A stretch of 54,961 bases of DNA, taken from JALHST01 sp038316335 (GTDB lineage Bacteria; Bacteroidota; Bacteroidia; Flavobacteriales; Flavobacteriaceae). Positions 43,909 to 52,005 of the stretch are shown here, in pieces. The DNA lies in NCBI GenBank assembly GCA_038316335.1, contig JBBQAM010000026.1, forward strand, positions 1-54,961, given 5' to 3'. Each line of letters begins with the position of its first letter. Within the stretch, counting starts at the first letter, position 1. The notes under the pieces were generated by a model. The model saw only the letters and a program-made list of their open reading frames with translations, had not been told where the DNA came from and did not search any database. A program made the position numbers and the translations under genes.

Positions 43909-44355
43909 TTAGTCACTTTTTACCATCGCTATATGTTGAATACCGTCTTCATAGTAGGGGGCTCCCACAGGTGAAAATCCCAAGGAGCTATAAAATTTCT
44001 TTAAATAAATCTGGGCGGAAAGATGTATTGCCTGTGCCTTGAATTTTTCAAGAATGGCCGTGATAGATGCCTCCATAATTTCTTGACCATATCCAAATTT
44101 CCGTTGGTCGAGTTTTACGATTACCCTTCCTATACTGGCCTCTTTAAAATAATCCCCGGGTTTAAAAATACGTGTGTAGGCTACCAGCATCTCTTGTTTT
44201 TTGCCAAGAACATGGAGGGCTTGTTGGTCCTTATCATCTAAATCCTGGTAAACACAATTCTGCTCAACAACGAAAACCGCACTTCGCAATTGTAAGATTT
44301 CATACAATTCATCGACACTCAGTTGCTGAAATTTTTTAACTTCTATGTTTAACAT
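43909..44355 (-). CDS. ElaA-type GNAT N-acetyltransferase
   Basis: A 148-residue acetyltransferase. The N-terminal ELYEILQLRSAVFVVEQNCVY is the ElaA-family signature. The acetyl-CoA pyrophosphate-binding loop is in IGRVIVKLDQRKFGYGQEIM, with the Q/RxxGxG/A-like turn (RKFGYG). The C-terminal FYSSLGFSPVG is the usual fourth motif. The acceptor is not known for the family. The start ATG overlaps the stop of the upstream CDF transporter gene by one base (TGATG), so both are translated from one message. Confidence 0.9.
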   Translation of the reverse strand: MLNIEVKKFQQLSVDELYEILQLRSAVFVVEQNCVYQDLDDKDQQALHVLGKKQEMLVAYTRIFKPGDYFKEASIGRVIVKLDQRKFGYGQEIMEASITAILEKFKAQAIHLSAQIYLKKFYSSLGFSPVGAPYYEDGIQHIAMVKSD

Positions 44356-45269
44356 CAGTCTTGAACAATAATGTGTTTGCTATCGCATTTTCCAAATTCA
44401 GGCTGAATATTTACATGGTTAATGCCGTAATTATGATAAACTACTTCTTCTATCTTGTCCAAGATCCGATCAAATTCCGATAATTTGATATCTTCAATAA
44501 AATCGATATGGGCCTCAAGATGCACCTCGTCTTCGTTCAATTGCCAAATATGAACATGGTGGACATTCTTAATAGGTTCAATCTTGCCGATTGCAAGTAC
44601 AATTTGTTGTACCTGAATCGTATTCGGCGTAAAGAGCATTAAAACCCGCGTGGAGTCCTTTAATAAATCGTAGCCCATAAAAATCAAGTAGGTGGCAATA
44701 CCTAGGGTCAATAATGGGTCGATCCAATAGGCCTGATAAAATTTCATTAAGATCCCTCCGATTAAGACCGCGACTGATGCCATCATGTCGGTCAATAAAT
44801 GCAGATAGGCCGATTTCATATTCATATTGCTCGCGGCATCCTTTTTTAATAATAAGACACTAACTCCGTTGGCTACAATGCCTAATAATGATAACCAAAT
44901 AACCAACTCCGAGGCCACTATTTTAGGGTCCATAAACCGCTCGATAGCCTCCTTAATCAATAATAAAGCTACAATAATCAAAGCTGCGGCATTAACGAAG
45001 GCTGCAATAATCTCCGCGCGTTTATAACCAAAGGTCTTATTGGTAGAAGCTTGTTTCTTTGATAAAAGATTCGCAATATAACTCACAATAAGTGAGAGTA
45101 CGTCGCTAAAATTATGGAGCGCATCCGAGAGCAAAGAGAGGCTGCCTGACAGGAGACCTCCAATTACCTGTGCAATGGTTATTAGGATGTTGAGAAAAAT
45201 AGAAATTATTAAATTTCTTCCTTTTAAATCAGGATGTGAATGGGAGTGGTTATGATGTGAATGGGCCAT
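44355..45269 (-). CDS. Cation diffusion facilitator (CzcD/ZitB-type metal exporter)
   Basis: A 304-residue inner-membrane antiporter exporting Zn2+ or similar divalent metals. It has a His-rich N terminus (six His in the first 12 residues, a metal-sensing segment), six predicted membrane helices to about residue 205, and two metal-binding motifs: SDALHNFSDV in helix II and HLLTDMMASV in helix V, giving the His/Asp quartet typical of zinc and cadmium CDFs. The C-terminal metallochaperone-like domain (VHHVHIWQLNEDEVHLEAH) completes it. It is the first gene of a two-gene operon with the acetyltransferase. Confidence 0.93.
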   Translation of the reverse strand: MAHSHHNHSHSHPDLKGRNLIISIFLNILITIAQVIGGLLSGSLSLLSDALHNFSDVLSLIVSYIANLLSKKQASTNKTFGYKRAEIIAAFVNAAALIIVALLLIKEAIERFMDPKIVASELVIWLSLLGIVANGVSVLLLKKDAASNMNMKSAYLHLLTDMMASVAVLIGGILMKFYQAYWIDPLLTLGIATYLIFMGYDLLKDSTRVLMLFTPNTIQVQQIVLAIGKIEPIKNVHHVHIWQLNEDEVHLEAHIDFIEDIKLSEFDRILDKIEEVVYHNYGINHVNIQPEFGKCDSKHIIVQD

Positions 45270-45374
45270 AAACGCGGCTAAAAGTTAGTTTTTAATAGTA
45301 CCAAGATTTCATTTCAAAACGATAGAATACTTTCTGATCATCCCTAAAATACTATTGTAGGTAACTTTTATTTT

Positions 45375-45806
45375 TTATAAACAGGGTATTTTTTCAATGC
45401 GTCTTTCGTGGCGTCCGCCGGCAAACTCCGTGGTCAAGAAAACCCGTACCATTTCCAAGGCTTGTGGCAACGAAATGAATCGGGCCGGTAAACTCAAAAT
45501 ATTTGCGTCATTATGTTCTCTTGCCAATTGCACAATTTCCTTATTCCAACAAAGTGCACAACGTATTTTTTGATGTTTATTTGCTGTCATTGTGGCGCCA
45601 TTGCCACTTCCACAAATTACAATACCATAGGTAGCACGACCATCTTCGACTTCGTTAGCCACTGGGTGTACAAAATCAGGATAGTCAACACTATCGGTAC
45701 CATCTGTTCCATAGTTACTTACCTCTATCTTCAATGATTTTAATAAACCAATAATGGCAAGTTTATATTCTGTTCCGGCATGATCGTTACCTATTGCTAT
45801 TTTCAT
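45375..45806 (-). CDS. rpiB: Ribose-5-phosphate isomerase B
   Basis: A 143-residue enzyme interconverting ribose-5-phosphate and ribulose-5-phosphate in the pentose phosphate pathway. It has IGNDHAGTEYK at the N terminus (Asp and His of the active site), YGTDGTDSVDYPDF, the catalytic-Cys loop GIVICGSGNGATMTANKH and RCALCWN. Length and order match RpiB/LacAB. The promoter upstream is a strong Bacteroidota consensus. Confidence 0.95.
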   Translation of the reverse strand: MKIAIGNDHAGTEYKLAIIGLLKSLKIEVSNYGTDGTDSVDYPDFVHPVANEVEDGRATYGIVICGSGNGATMTANKHQKIRCALCWNKEIVQLAREHNDANILSLPARFISLPQALEMVRVFLTTEFAGGRHERRIEKIPCL

Positions 45807-46415
45807 TCGTCAACAATACTGATGAGTACTACAAATGTACGATAGATATGCTTACACAGCAAAAAGAAGCGCTTTCAGTTTATGTATTTTGACAAAGTTT
45901 AAATTTTGTTTATGAACAATCGCCGAATGGGGAAACCTTGTTAACAAATCCTCTACAAAAAATAATTAATAAATTTTGTACTTAGAAAATAATGTTGCCT
46001 TACAAAACATTCTAAAAAAAATAGAAAATACTTCTTAGTAAATAAACAAAAGATATGAAACCGATGTGTATGGTAGTTAACAATAATTTTACAATAAGTT
46101 ATTGTTCAATTATTGTTCATAGTAGTTATGAACGCTTTCTCATAAATACAGTAAGTTATTGAATTATAAAATAATATGAACTTTAAAAATTGTCAATAAA
46201 AACTTTAATCGTTTCAAAGCAAGTATTTCTCCTTTTATTTATAGGTAGTATTAACAAACAATCATAGGCATCATTTTAATTTAAAATTTATAAAAGAAAA
46301 AATGAATATGGTATATATGTTCATAAGTTGCTTTTCATGAAAATGATGTTATCCAGCGCATTAAACAGGGCTATCGATTATAATTCGTAATTTTCCACCC
46401 AAATTATAAGAATTG
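45807..46415. other. AT-rich 0.6-kb divergent intergenic region (rpiB / rnr)
   Basis: No convincing gene in 609 bases of very AT-rich sequence. It contains a tandem direct repeat TTATTGTTCA at 46099-46108 and 46110-46119 (11-base period), further related motifs such as TGAACAAT near 45910 and TATGTTCATAAG near 46314, an imperfect palindrome at 46302-46324 (ATGAATAT...ATGTTCAT), and a 12-codon open frame at 46302-46340. The rpiB promoter lies at its left end. A weak TAATTTTC element lies about 20 bases before rnr. It may be a protein-binding or small-RNA region. I found no perfect DnaA box. Confidence 0.5.
45832..45863 (-). promoter_or_regulatory. Full -33/-7 promoter for rpiB
   Basis: On the minus strand TTTG (45863-45860) is separated by 20 bases from TACATTTG (45839-45832), a perfect -7 match with a good -33. 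The box ends 25 bases before the ATG. This is the best promoter in the window. Confidence 0.7.
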
Positions 46416-48605
46416 ATGTCGAAGAAAAAAAAGAAGGCCAATAACCATCGGAAAAATGAAATTACCAAAGGAATTTTCACCGTTTTGGAAAAGGAGCCAC
46501 AAAAAAGTTTTAATTATAAACAAATTGCCGCAAAGATAGGTGCAGAAGATGCTCAGGATAGAAATCTATTGATTAAAAGATTGGTCGAGTTAAAGGAGAA
46601 AAAACGCATAATTGAAGAAAGTAGGGGTGATTATAAGGCGGTAGCTTCCACAAAAACATATCATACAGGTACCGTTGATATTACAGGAAGGGGAAACGCC
46701 TACATCGTTATAGATGGCATGGACGAAGATGTATTCGTTCCCTTTAACAAATTGAACAAGGCCTTTCACCGAGATACGGTCGAAGTCTATGTTTTTCCTA
46801 AAAGGAACGGAAAGAAATTGGAAGGCGAGATTACCAAGATTCTAGAACGAAATAAGAATACATTTGTAGGAATCGTTGACATGCAGCCTAATTTTGCGTT
46901 CATACGCCCTACCGATTTCAGGATGTATACCGATATTTTTGTTTCCAAGGATAAAATTGGCAAGGCACAAAATGGGGATAAGGTCATTGTTGAATTAACC
47001 GAATGGCCTGAAAATGCCGATTCCCCGTTCGGTAAAATAACCGAGGTTCTTGGCAAACCGGGGGAGCATGATACTGAGATTCACTCCATTCTTGCCGAAT
47101 ATGGCCTTCCTTATACTTTTCCGGTTGAAGTAGAACGCTTTGCCGACAAGCTCGATACCCAAATTAAACCAGATGAGATATCCAAAAGAAGGGATATGCG
47201 CCAGGTGCTGACCTTTACCATCGATCCAAAGGATGCCAAGGATTTTGACGATGCACTTTCTTTCAAAATTTTGGAAAACGGCAATTTTGAAATAGGAATC
47301 CATATTGCCGATGTTTCACACTACTTGCTAACCGATACGATTTTAGATGACGAGGCCTATGAACGAGCTACTTCAGTATATTTAGTAGATCGTGTCGTAC
47401 CTATGTTACCGGAAGTTTTATCGAACAATGCTTGTTCATTGAGGCCTAATGAGGAAAAATATACATTTTCGGCCATTTTTGAATTGGATGTGAATGCCGT
47501 TGTAAAAAATCAATGGTTCGGTAGAACGGTCATTAATTCAAATGAACGCTTTGCCTACGAAGAAGCGCAACATATTATAGAAAGTGGCCAGGGTACGATT
47601 AAGGAAGAAACTTCCATACGTGGTGCAGCGTATTCGGTATCGAATGAAATTGTTGCGGCGATTTTGACTATGGACAAACTGGCCAAAATTATGCGTACGA
47701 AGCGAATGGACCAAGGTGCTATTTCATTTGATAAGATTGAAGTACGCTTTAATTTAAATGAAAAGAACGAACCAGAGAGCGTATATTTTAAGGAAGCCAA
47801 GGAAGCTAATAAATTAATTGAGGAATTCATGTTGCTTGCCAATCGCAAGGTGGCCGAATATATAGGAAAACAAAAGCCCGTAAAAACGTTTGTGTATCGT
47901 GTGCATGATAATCCCGATGAGGACAAACTAATAGCGCTCAATGCGCTCATAAAACGTTTTGGTCATAAGATTGACTTCAAGGACAAAAAATCGATAAGTG
48001 CCTCCTTAAATAAACTTTTAGAGGACGTAAAAGGTCAAAAAGAACAGAATTTGGTAGACACCTTGGCCATTCGGAGTATGAGTAAGGCAATTTATACCAC
48101 CGAGAACATCGGCCATTATGGGTTGGCGTTCGATTATTATACCCATTTCACATCACCTATCAGAAGATATCCCGATGTTATGGTACATAGGCTTTTACAA
48201 CACTACCTTGAAGGGGGAAGTTCCCCTAAGGCCGAAATCTATGAGGAAAAATGCAAACATTCTTCCGAAATGGAGAATTTGGCTGCCAGCGCCGAACGGG
48301 ATTCGGTCAAATACATGCAGATTAAGTTTATGCAAGATCATCAGGATAGGGAATTCGTTGGTGTTATTAGCGGTGTAACCGAATGGGGTATCTATGTTGA
48401 AATCATTGAGAACAAATGTGAAGGAATGGTACGTATTCGGGATATAAAAGGGGATTATTATATCTTTGATGAAAAGGAGTATGCAATAGTTGGTGAGCGC
48501 ACCAAAAAAACATATCAATTAGGTGATGAAGTGGTTGTGATGGTAAAAAACACAGATCTAGTTAAAAGACATCTTGATTTTGCCCTGATAGGTAAGAATG
48601 AATAA
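46416..48605 (+). CDS. rnr: Ribonuclease R
   Basis: A 729-residue 3'-5' exoribonuclease that degrades structured RNA, rRNA fragments and trans-translation targets. It starts at ATG 46416; a TTG lies directly before it. The N terminus has a Lys-rich stretch (SKKKKKANNHRK) and a winged-helix domain. Two cold-shock-like domains follow (GRGNAYIVIDG; NFAFIRPTDFR). The RNB catalytic core has TIDPKDAKDFDDALS with the four Asp residues of the magnesium site, then HIADVSHY and YTHFTSPIRRYPDVMVHRLL. A C-terminal S1 domain (EFVGVISGVTEWGIYVEI) completes it. It is downstream of a large AT-rich gap that may contain regulatory sites. Confidence 0.96.
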   Translation: MSKKKKKANNHRKNEITKGIFTVLEKEPQKSFNYKQIAAKIGAEDAQDRNLLIKRLVELKEKKRIIEESRGDYKAVASTKTYHTGTVDITGRGNAYIVIDGMDEDVFVPFNKLNKAFHRDTVEVYVFPKRNGKKLEGEITKILERNKNTFVGIVDMQPNFAFIRPTDFRMYTDIFVSKDKIGKAQNGDKVIVELTEWPENADSPFGKITEVLGKPGEHDTEIHSILAEYGLPYTFPVEVERFADKLDTQIKPDEISKRRDMRQVLTFTIDPKDAKDFDDALSFKILENGNFEIGIHIADVSHYLLTDTILDDEAYERATSVYLVDRVVPMLPEVLSNNACSLRPNEEKYTFSAIFELDVNAVVKNQWFGRTVINSNERFAYEEAQHIIESGQGTIKEETSIRGAAYSVSNEIVAAILTMDKLAKIMRTKRMDQGAISFDKIEVRFNLNEKNEPESVYFKEAKEANKLIEEFMLLANRKVAEYIGKQKPVKTFVYRVHDNPDEDKLIALNALIKRFGHKIDFKDKKSISASLNKLLEDVKGQKEQNLVDTLAIRSMSKAIYTTENIGHYGLAFDYYTHFTSPIRRYPDVMVHRLLQHYLEGGSSPKAEIYEEKCKHSSEMENLAASAERDSVKYMQIKFMQDHQDREFVGVISGVTEWGIYVEIIENKCEGMVRIRDIKGDYYIFDEKEYAIVGERTKKTYQLGDEVVVMVKNTDLVKRHLDFALIGKNE

Positions 48606-48662
48606 AAGCATTTTTTGGAATGAAATTTGTTTGGTTAAGGGGTTATCCTGCTAAAAACTGAT

Positions 48663-49346
48663 ATGATACAAAAAATTCTATTTCTTATTGTGTTGCTGTT
48701 GGGACTAAAAACCGCAACAGGACAAGATGAAAAAATAAGTAAATCCTTGGATAGATTCACCGAAGTAAAAGCATTCGATGGACTTTCTGTGAATCTTATT
48801 AAATCGAATGAGAACAAGGCGATCATTACAGGTGCCAATACAGCCAAAGTTGCGATTGTCAACAATGAAGGGGTGTTAAAATTGCGCATGGAAGTTGGTA
48901 AGATTTTCAGTGGCTATAGAACCTTTGTCGACTTGTATTATACTGAAAAAATACTGATAGTCGATGTTAATGAAGATGCTCGAATTACTTCAGAGGATAT
49001 CTTCAAGCAAGATATTTTAGAATTAAAGGCACAAGAGGGTGGGGAAATCGATGTCAAGGCCGAAGTTGAGCAAATGCTTATAAAGTCAGTGACGGGAGGA
49101 ATTATTAAGACCTTAGGGATATCAAATGTGCAGGATGTAGCTATTAACACGGGGGGTATCTATGAAGGCAAGGATTTCAAGACAAAATTTTGTACCGTAA
49201 ACGTCAATGCGGGATCCAGAGCTGAAATACATGCAGTGGACTATGTGAAGGCGACCGTAAAAGCGGGCGGGGAGGTTTTAGTATATGGCAACCCCGCCAA
49301 AATGGAGGAAAAAACGGTCTTTGGCGGTAAGATTACCCGCATGTAA
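48663..49346 (+). CDS. Exported GIN-domain (DUF2807) protein
   Basis: A 227-residue secreted protein with signal peptide (ILFLIVLLLGLKTATGQ). The body is a repetitive beta-strand solenoid of the DUF2807 (head GIN) type: it starts with VKAFDGLSVNLIKSNEN and continues with Gly-rich turns (GGEIDVKAE, NTGGIYEGKDF, NAGSRAEI, KAGGEVLVYGNP). The family is abundant in Bacteroidota and probably forms a cell-surface or periplasmic right-handed beta-helix, but its role is unknown. It lies 57 bases after rnr with no evident terminator. Confidence 0.85.
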   Translation: MIQKILFLIVLLLGLKTATGQDEKISKSLDRFTEVKAFDGLSVNLIKSNENKAIITGANTAKVAIVNNEGVLKLRMEVGKIFSGYRTFVDLYYTEKILIVDVNEDARITSEDIFKQDILELKAQEGGEIDVKAEVEQMLIKSVTGGIIKTLGISNVQDVAINTGGIYEGKDFKTKFCTVNVNAGSRAEIHAVDYVKATVKAGGEVLVYGNPAKMEEKTVFGGKITRM

Positions 49347-49471
49347 TGTTGAGGTGCCAATCGCATGCCTTGGGTTTTCAAATGGCTGGATTCACCGGTA
49401 CAGGGAAACTTCCTAAATATATCGGAATCTCCTTGTTATAGAATGAATAACATAAAATAGCTTCGAATTAA

Positions 49472-50155
49472 ATGATGGATGACATACAGGCGGCAATTCC
49501 CTTAGGCTTTTTATTGAGCTTCATGATTGGCCCTGTCTTTTTTGTCCTCCTAGAAACCAGCGCCATAAAAGGATTCCGTGCTGCGGTTGTGTTTGATCTA
49601 GGAGTGATAGTGGCTGATATTTTATTCATTAGCGTCGCATATTTCAGTAGTTTTCAGCTATTGGAAAACTTGAGCAACCAACCAGGACTTTATGTTTTCG
49701 GTGGCGCTATATTATTGGTATATGGATTGATAATCTTTATAAAAAGATCGGCGAACAGGGTAACGGGCAAAGACACTATCGATGTAAAAGTTAGTCGAAG
49801 TGATTACTGGAGCCTCCTTGCCAAAGGGTTTTTACTAAATTTTATCAACATTGGCGTTCTCGTGTTTTGGTTAGGAGTAATCATTGTCGTGGGTCCTAGT
49901 TTGGGGAACGAACCCAATCGAATGATGTTATTCTTTTCTACAGTGATCATTGCCTATTTTACAACCGATATTTTTAAAATACTTTTGGCAAAACAGCTAA
50001 AAAGTAAGCTGACAGAAGAACGTATCTATCTGATTAAGAAAATACTGGGAATAATATTAATACTATGTGGGGTGGTGCTGATCATTAAGGGATTTTTACC
50101 AAAGGACCAATTCAACATTGAAAAAGGCATTGAAAAAATAGAACAGATTCGATAA
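49472..50155 (+). CDS. LysE-family amino-acid exporter
   Basis: A 227-residue inner-membrane protein with six hydrophobic helices. The N-terminal helix contains PLGFLLSFMIGPVFFVLLETS, the classical LysE/RhtB motif with a Gly-Pro kink; further helices include VFDLGVIVADILFISVAYF and GFLLNFINIGVLVFWLG. The family exports lysine, arginine, homoserine or threonine and related compounds. The gene is followed by a strong bidirectional terminator. It is 125 bases downstream of the GIN-domain gene, so joint transcription is uncertain. The exported substrate is not known. Confidence 0.9.
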   Translation: MMDDIQAAIPLGFLLSFMIGPVFFVLLETSAIKGFRAAVVFDLGVIVADILFISVAYFSSFQLLENLSNQPGLYVFGGAILLVYGLIIFIKRSANRVTGKDTIDVKVSRSDYWSLLAKGFLLNFINIGVLVFWLGVIIVVGPSLGNEPNRMMLFFSTVIIAYFTTDIFKILLAKQLKSKLTEERIYLIKKILGIILILCGVVLIIKGFLPKDQFNIEKGIEKIEQIR

Positions 50156-50201
50156 AATCCCCTCCTGTTGAGGAAACTGTTGTACGTTGCTTTTATCAAA
50201 T

Positions 50202-50235
50202 AAAAAACCCCCTCCGGAAAGAGAAGGGGTTTTTT
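50202..50235. terminator. Bidirectional rho-independent terminator
   Basis: A perfect inverted repeat AAAAAACCCC (50202-50211) and GGGGTTTTTT (50226-50235) with a 14-base loop. It ends in T-runs on both strands, so it can stop both the LysE-type gene (plus) and the tRNA-Cys transcript (minus) that converge on it. Confidence 0.9.
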
Positions 50236-50236
50236 G

Positions 50237-50307
50237 AGGCATCGAGCGGATTCGAACCGCTGTACAAGCTTTTGCAGAGCTGCGCCTAGCCACTCGGCCA
50301 CGATGCC
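50237..50307 (-). tRNA. tRNA-Cys (anticodon GCA)
   Basis: A 71-base cloverleaf on the minus strand. Acceptor GGCATCG pairs with CGATGCC, D-stem GCC/GGC, anticodon stem CAGCT/AGCTT with loop CTGCAAA (U33 present, anticodon GCA), T-stem AGCGG/CCGCT with loop TTCGAAT and discriminator U73, the known identity base of tRNA-Cys. The 3' CCA is not encoded. It sits immediately before the terminator. Confidence 0.93.
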
Positions 50308-50424
50308 GATTAAGGTCTGCAAATCTACAAAAATTAATTTTTTAAGTTTACAATAAATCCATTTTTAGAATGGCAATCAATGTATTCCATCTAATAGAAT
50401 CTTTAGGACAGTAAAAAACAATAG

Positions 50425-50496
50425 AGGCATCGGGTGGACTCGAACCACCATAAAAGCCCTTGCGGGGCTCCGTCTATCCAATTCGACCACAATGCC
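50425..50496 (-). tRNA. Second tRNA-Cys-like gene (anticodon GCA) lacking U33
   Basis: A 72-base cloverleaf on the minus strand, in tandem with and related to the tRNA-Cys next to it. Acceptor GGCATTG/CGATGCC (one G-T pair), D-stem GTC/GAC with a loop containing GG, anticodon stem GAGCC/GGCTT, T-stem GGTGG/CCACC with loop TTCGAGT, and U73. The anticodon loop is CCGCAAG: anticodon GCA is intact but position 33 is C rather than the near-universal U, and C32 could pair with G38. All stems are well kept, so it is not an obvious decay product. It may be a pseudo-tRNA or one with a special role. Confidence 0.7.
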
Positions 50497-50536
50497 ATGG
50501 TTTTTCAATTCAAAAATAAGACACTCTTTTTTTTCG

Positions 50537-50905
50537 TTACACATTTTCTGGCCGATCATATGCCAGGTTTATCGAAACCATTTCCACATCCCCTCCAATG
50601 GGGGGATTGATTTTTGAAACCCTGACCTTGGCGCGCCACACTATAGGTATTTCGTCAAAAACACGTTGAAGTATGCGATGTGCAACCTGCTCCAACAATT
50701 TGGAAGGTATTTTCATTTCTTCCTTAACGATGTGATTGATGCGCACATAGTCTACGGTATGCGAGAGGCTATCTGAAAGTGACGCTTTCTTCAAATCTGC
50801 TTTTACCGAGACATCCACACGATATTCGCTTCCAATAAGCGTCTCTTCTTTCAAGCATCCATGATTCGCATAAATACGAATGTTCTTGACCTGTATTTTT
50901 CCCAA
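50537..50905 (-). CDS. folB: Dihydroneopterin aldolase
   Basis: A 122-residue enzyme of folate synthesis that converts 7,8-dihydroneopterin to 6-hydroxymethyl-dihydropterin and glycolaldehyde. It has the N-terminal IYANHGCLKEE (general-base region with conserved His and Glu), VDVSVKADLKKAS, HTVDYVRI and the C-terminal VRVSKINPP of the tunnelling fold. The start is TTG at 50905; no ATG is near, and a TAGATTTG element (50923-50930) ends 17 bases upstream. It lies in tandem with the two tRNA genes, read in the same direction. Confidence 0.92.
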   Translation of the reverse strand: MGKIQVKNIRIYANHGCLKEETLIGSEYRVDVSVKADLKKASLSDSLSHTVDYVRINHIVKEEMKIPSKLLEQVAHRILQRVFDEIPIVWRAKVRVSKINPPIGGDVEMVSINLAYDRPENV

Positions 50906-50922
50906 ATCGATGAAGGTTTTTA

Positions 50923-50930
50923 CAAATCTA
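50923..50930 (-). promoter_or_regulatory. -7 promoter element for folB
   Basis: Reads TAGATTTG on the minus strand, matching TAnnTTTG and identical to the boxes ahead of both receptor genes. It ends 17 bases before the TTG start and supports that start. Confidence 0.6.
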
Positions 50931-51030
50931 CTTCAATCTTCCGAGAATTAGCAAATTTACAAGCGTGACGCATTTGGTTCTAAAATTTTATAAACGGTAT
51001 CATGAACCGTCTTATTTTAACTTTTCGAAT

Positions 51031-51987
51031 TTAATACATACAACGACAGTTACTAATTCCCTGGAAAAGATCAACCCCTATGGTGACTACATGAGTCCCT
51101 GTACTATAGCCTAAAATCTCATTGAGAATAATTTGGTATGAGTATCCAAAATAGAAATTACTTTTCTTCAATCCCGCCAAGGGCGCGATAAAAAGGGGTC
51201 GGCCGATTTGATCGTTTAAGAAGCGATAGTTCATGCCAACATAATAATAATCCTCAAATTCGTAAAATCGAAATTTTAGACTCAAATCGGTTTCAGACCT
51301 ACCATCGCTCTCAAAGATCTTAAATAACAGAGAAGGCTCAATTTCCATACTGCTGTTTTTGTTCTTTGTATAGCGATACCCCGTATAGGCATAATAATTT
51401 CGTAATTCATTGGGTTCGTCGATATTGAATGTCAGATTTTGGGGGTCTTTAGGGATTAGGTTCGACGCGTTCAAACTGAAATAGAACTTATCATACCGGT
51501 ACAAAACACCAACATCGAAATTATGATTTGAGGTTTGGCGATTATTGACGACCCCTCCATCAGGAAAGTCGATCGTATTGAATTTATCGACATCTATTCG
51601 AAATTGATTGAAATTATACGAAATACCAAATGATAGAAATTCGTCCTCGTAACGGTCAAGGGTCAAATGGTGGGCAAATGAAAGCCGAGCACCTTGTTGC
51701 TTGGTATAACCATTGCTGTCATTGTAAAGAAATATACCGACACCTGATTTTTCCCCGAGGCGCATGTCGGCCGCCAAAGATTGTGTGCGAGGGGCCTCTT
51801 TGATTCCAACCCATTGTGCTAGGCCGTTTAGCCTAATTTTTATATGATCGCCAATCCCAGCATAGGTGGGCGATAGCACGAAGGGATTATCGGCCAAATA
51901 TTGGGTAAGTTGTGGTGAATTAAGTTCTTGGCCCCGCAAGGGAGCCATACTTAAGGCCATCACAATGATCAATATAAATGTACGCAT
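51031..51987 (-). CDS. PorP/SprF family type IX secretion system membrane protein
   Basis: A 318-residue outer-membrane beta-barrel-type protein with signal peptide (FILIIVMALSMAPLRGQ). The opening SPQLTQYLADNPFVLSPTYAGIGDHIKIRLNGLAQWVGIK is the PorP/SprF hallmark, and the rest is amphipathic strand. In Flavobacterium johnsoniae SprF assists secretion of the adhesin SprB, and PorP/SprF proteins are usually encoded beside large T9SS type-B cargo. Here it starts 18 bases after the adhesin gene's stop, in the same direction, so it is very likely its dedicated partner. Confidence 0.93.
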   Translation of the reverse strand: MRTFILIIVMALSMAPLRGQELNSPQLTQYLADNPFVLSPTYAGIGDHIKIRLNGLAQWVGIKEAPRTQSLAADMRLGEKSGVGIFLYNDSNGYTKQQGARLSFAHHLTLDRYEDEFLSFGISYNFNQFRIDVDKFNTIDFPDGGVVNNRQTSNHNFDVGVLYRYDKFYFSLNASNLIPKDPQNLTFNIDEPNELRNYYAYTGYRYTKNKNSSMEIEPSLLFKIFESDGRSETDLSLKFRFYEFEDYYYVGMNYRFLNDQIGRPLFIAPLAGLKKSNFYFGYSYQIILNEILGYSTGTHVVTIGVDLFQGISNCRCMY

Positions 51988-52005
51988 GGTGTTTTCGGTT
52001 AAGTT

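Noticed and set aside
45807..46415. Possible replication origin in the AT-rich gap
   Set aside because: No perfect DnaA box (TTATNCACA) was found, only one TTATCCAGC with mismatches, and no dnaA or dnaN genes are near.
50026..50322. Minus-strand frames of 98 and 65 codons over the tRNA-Cys and terminator
   Set aside because: They run through a well-formed tRNA and a terminator hairpin and cannot be coding.
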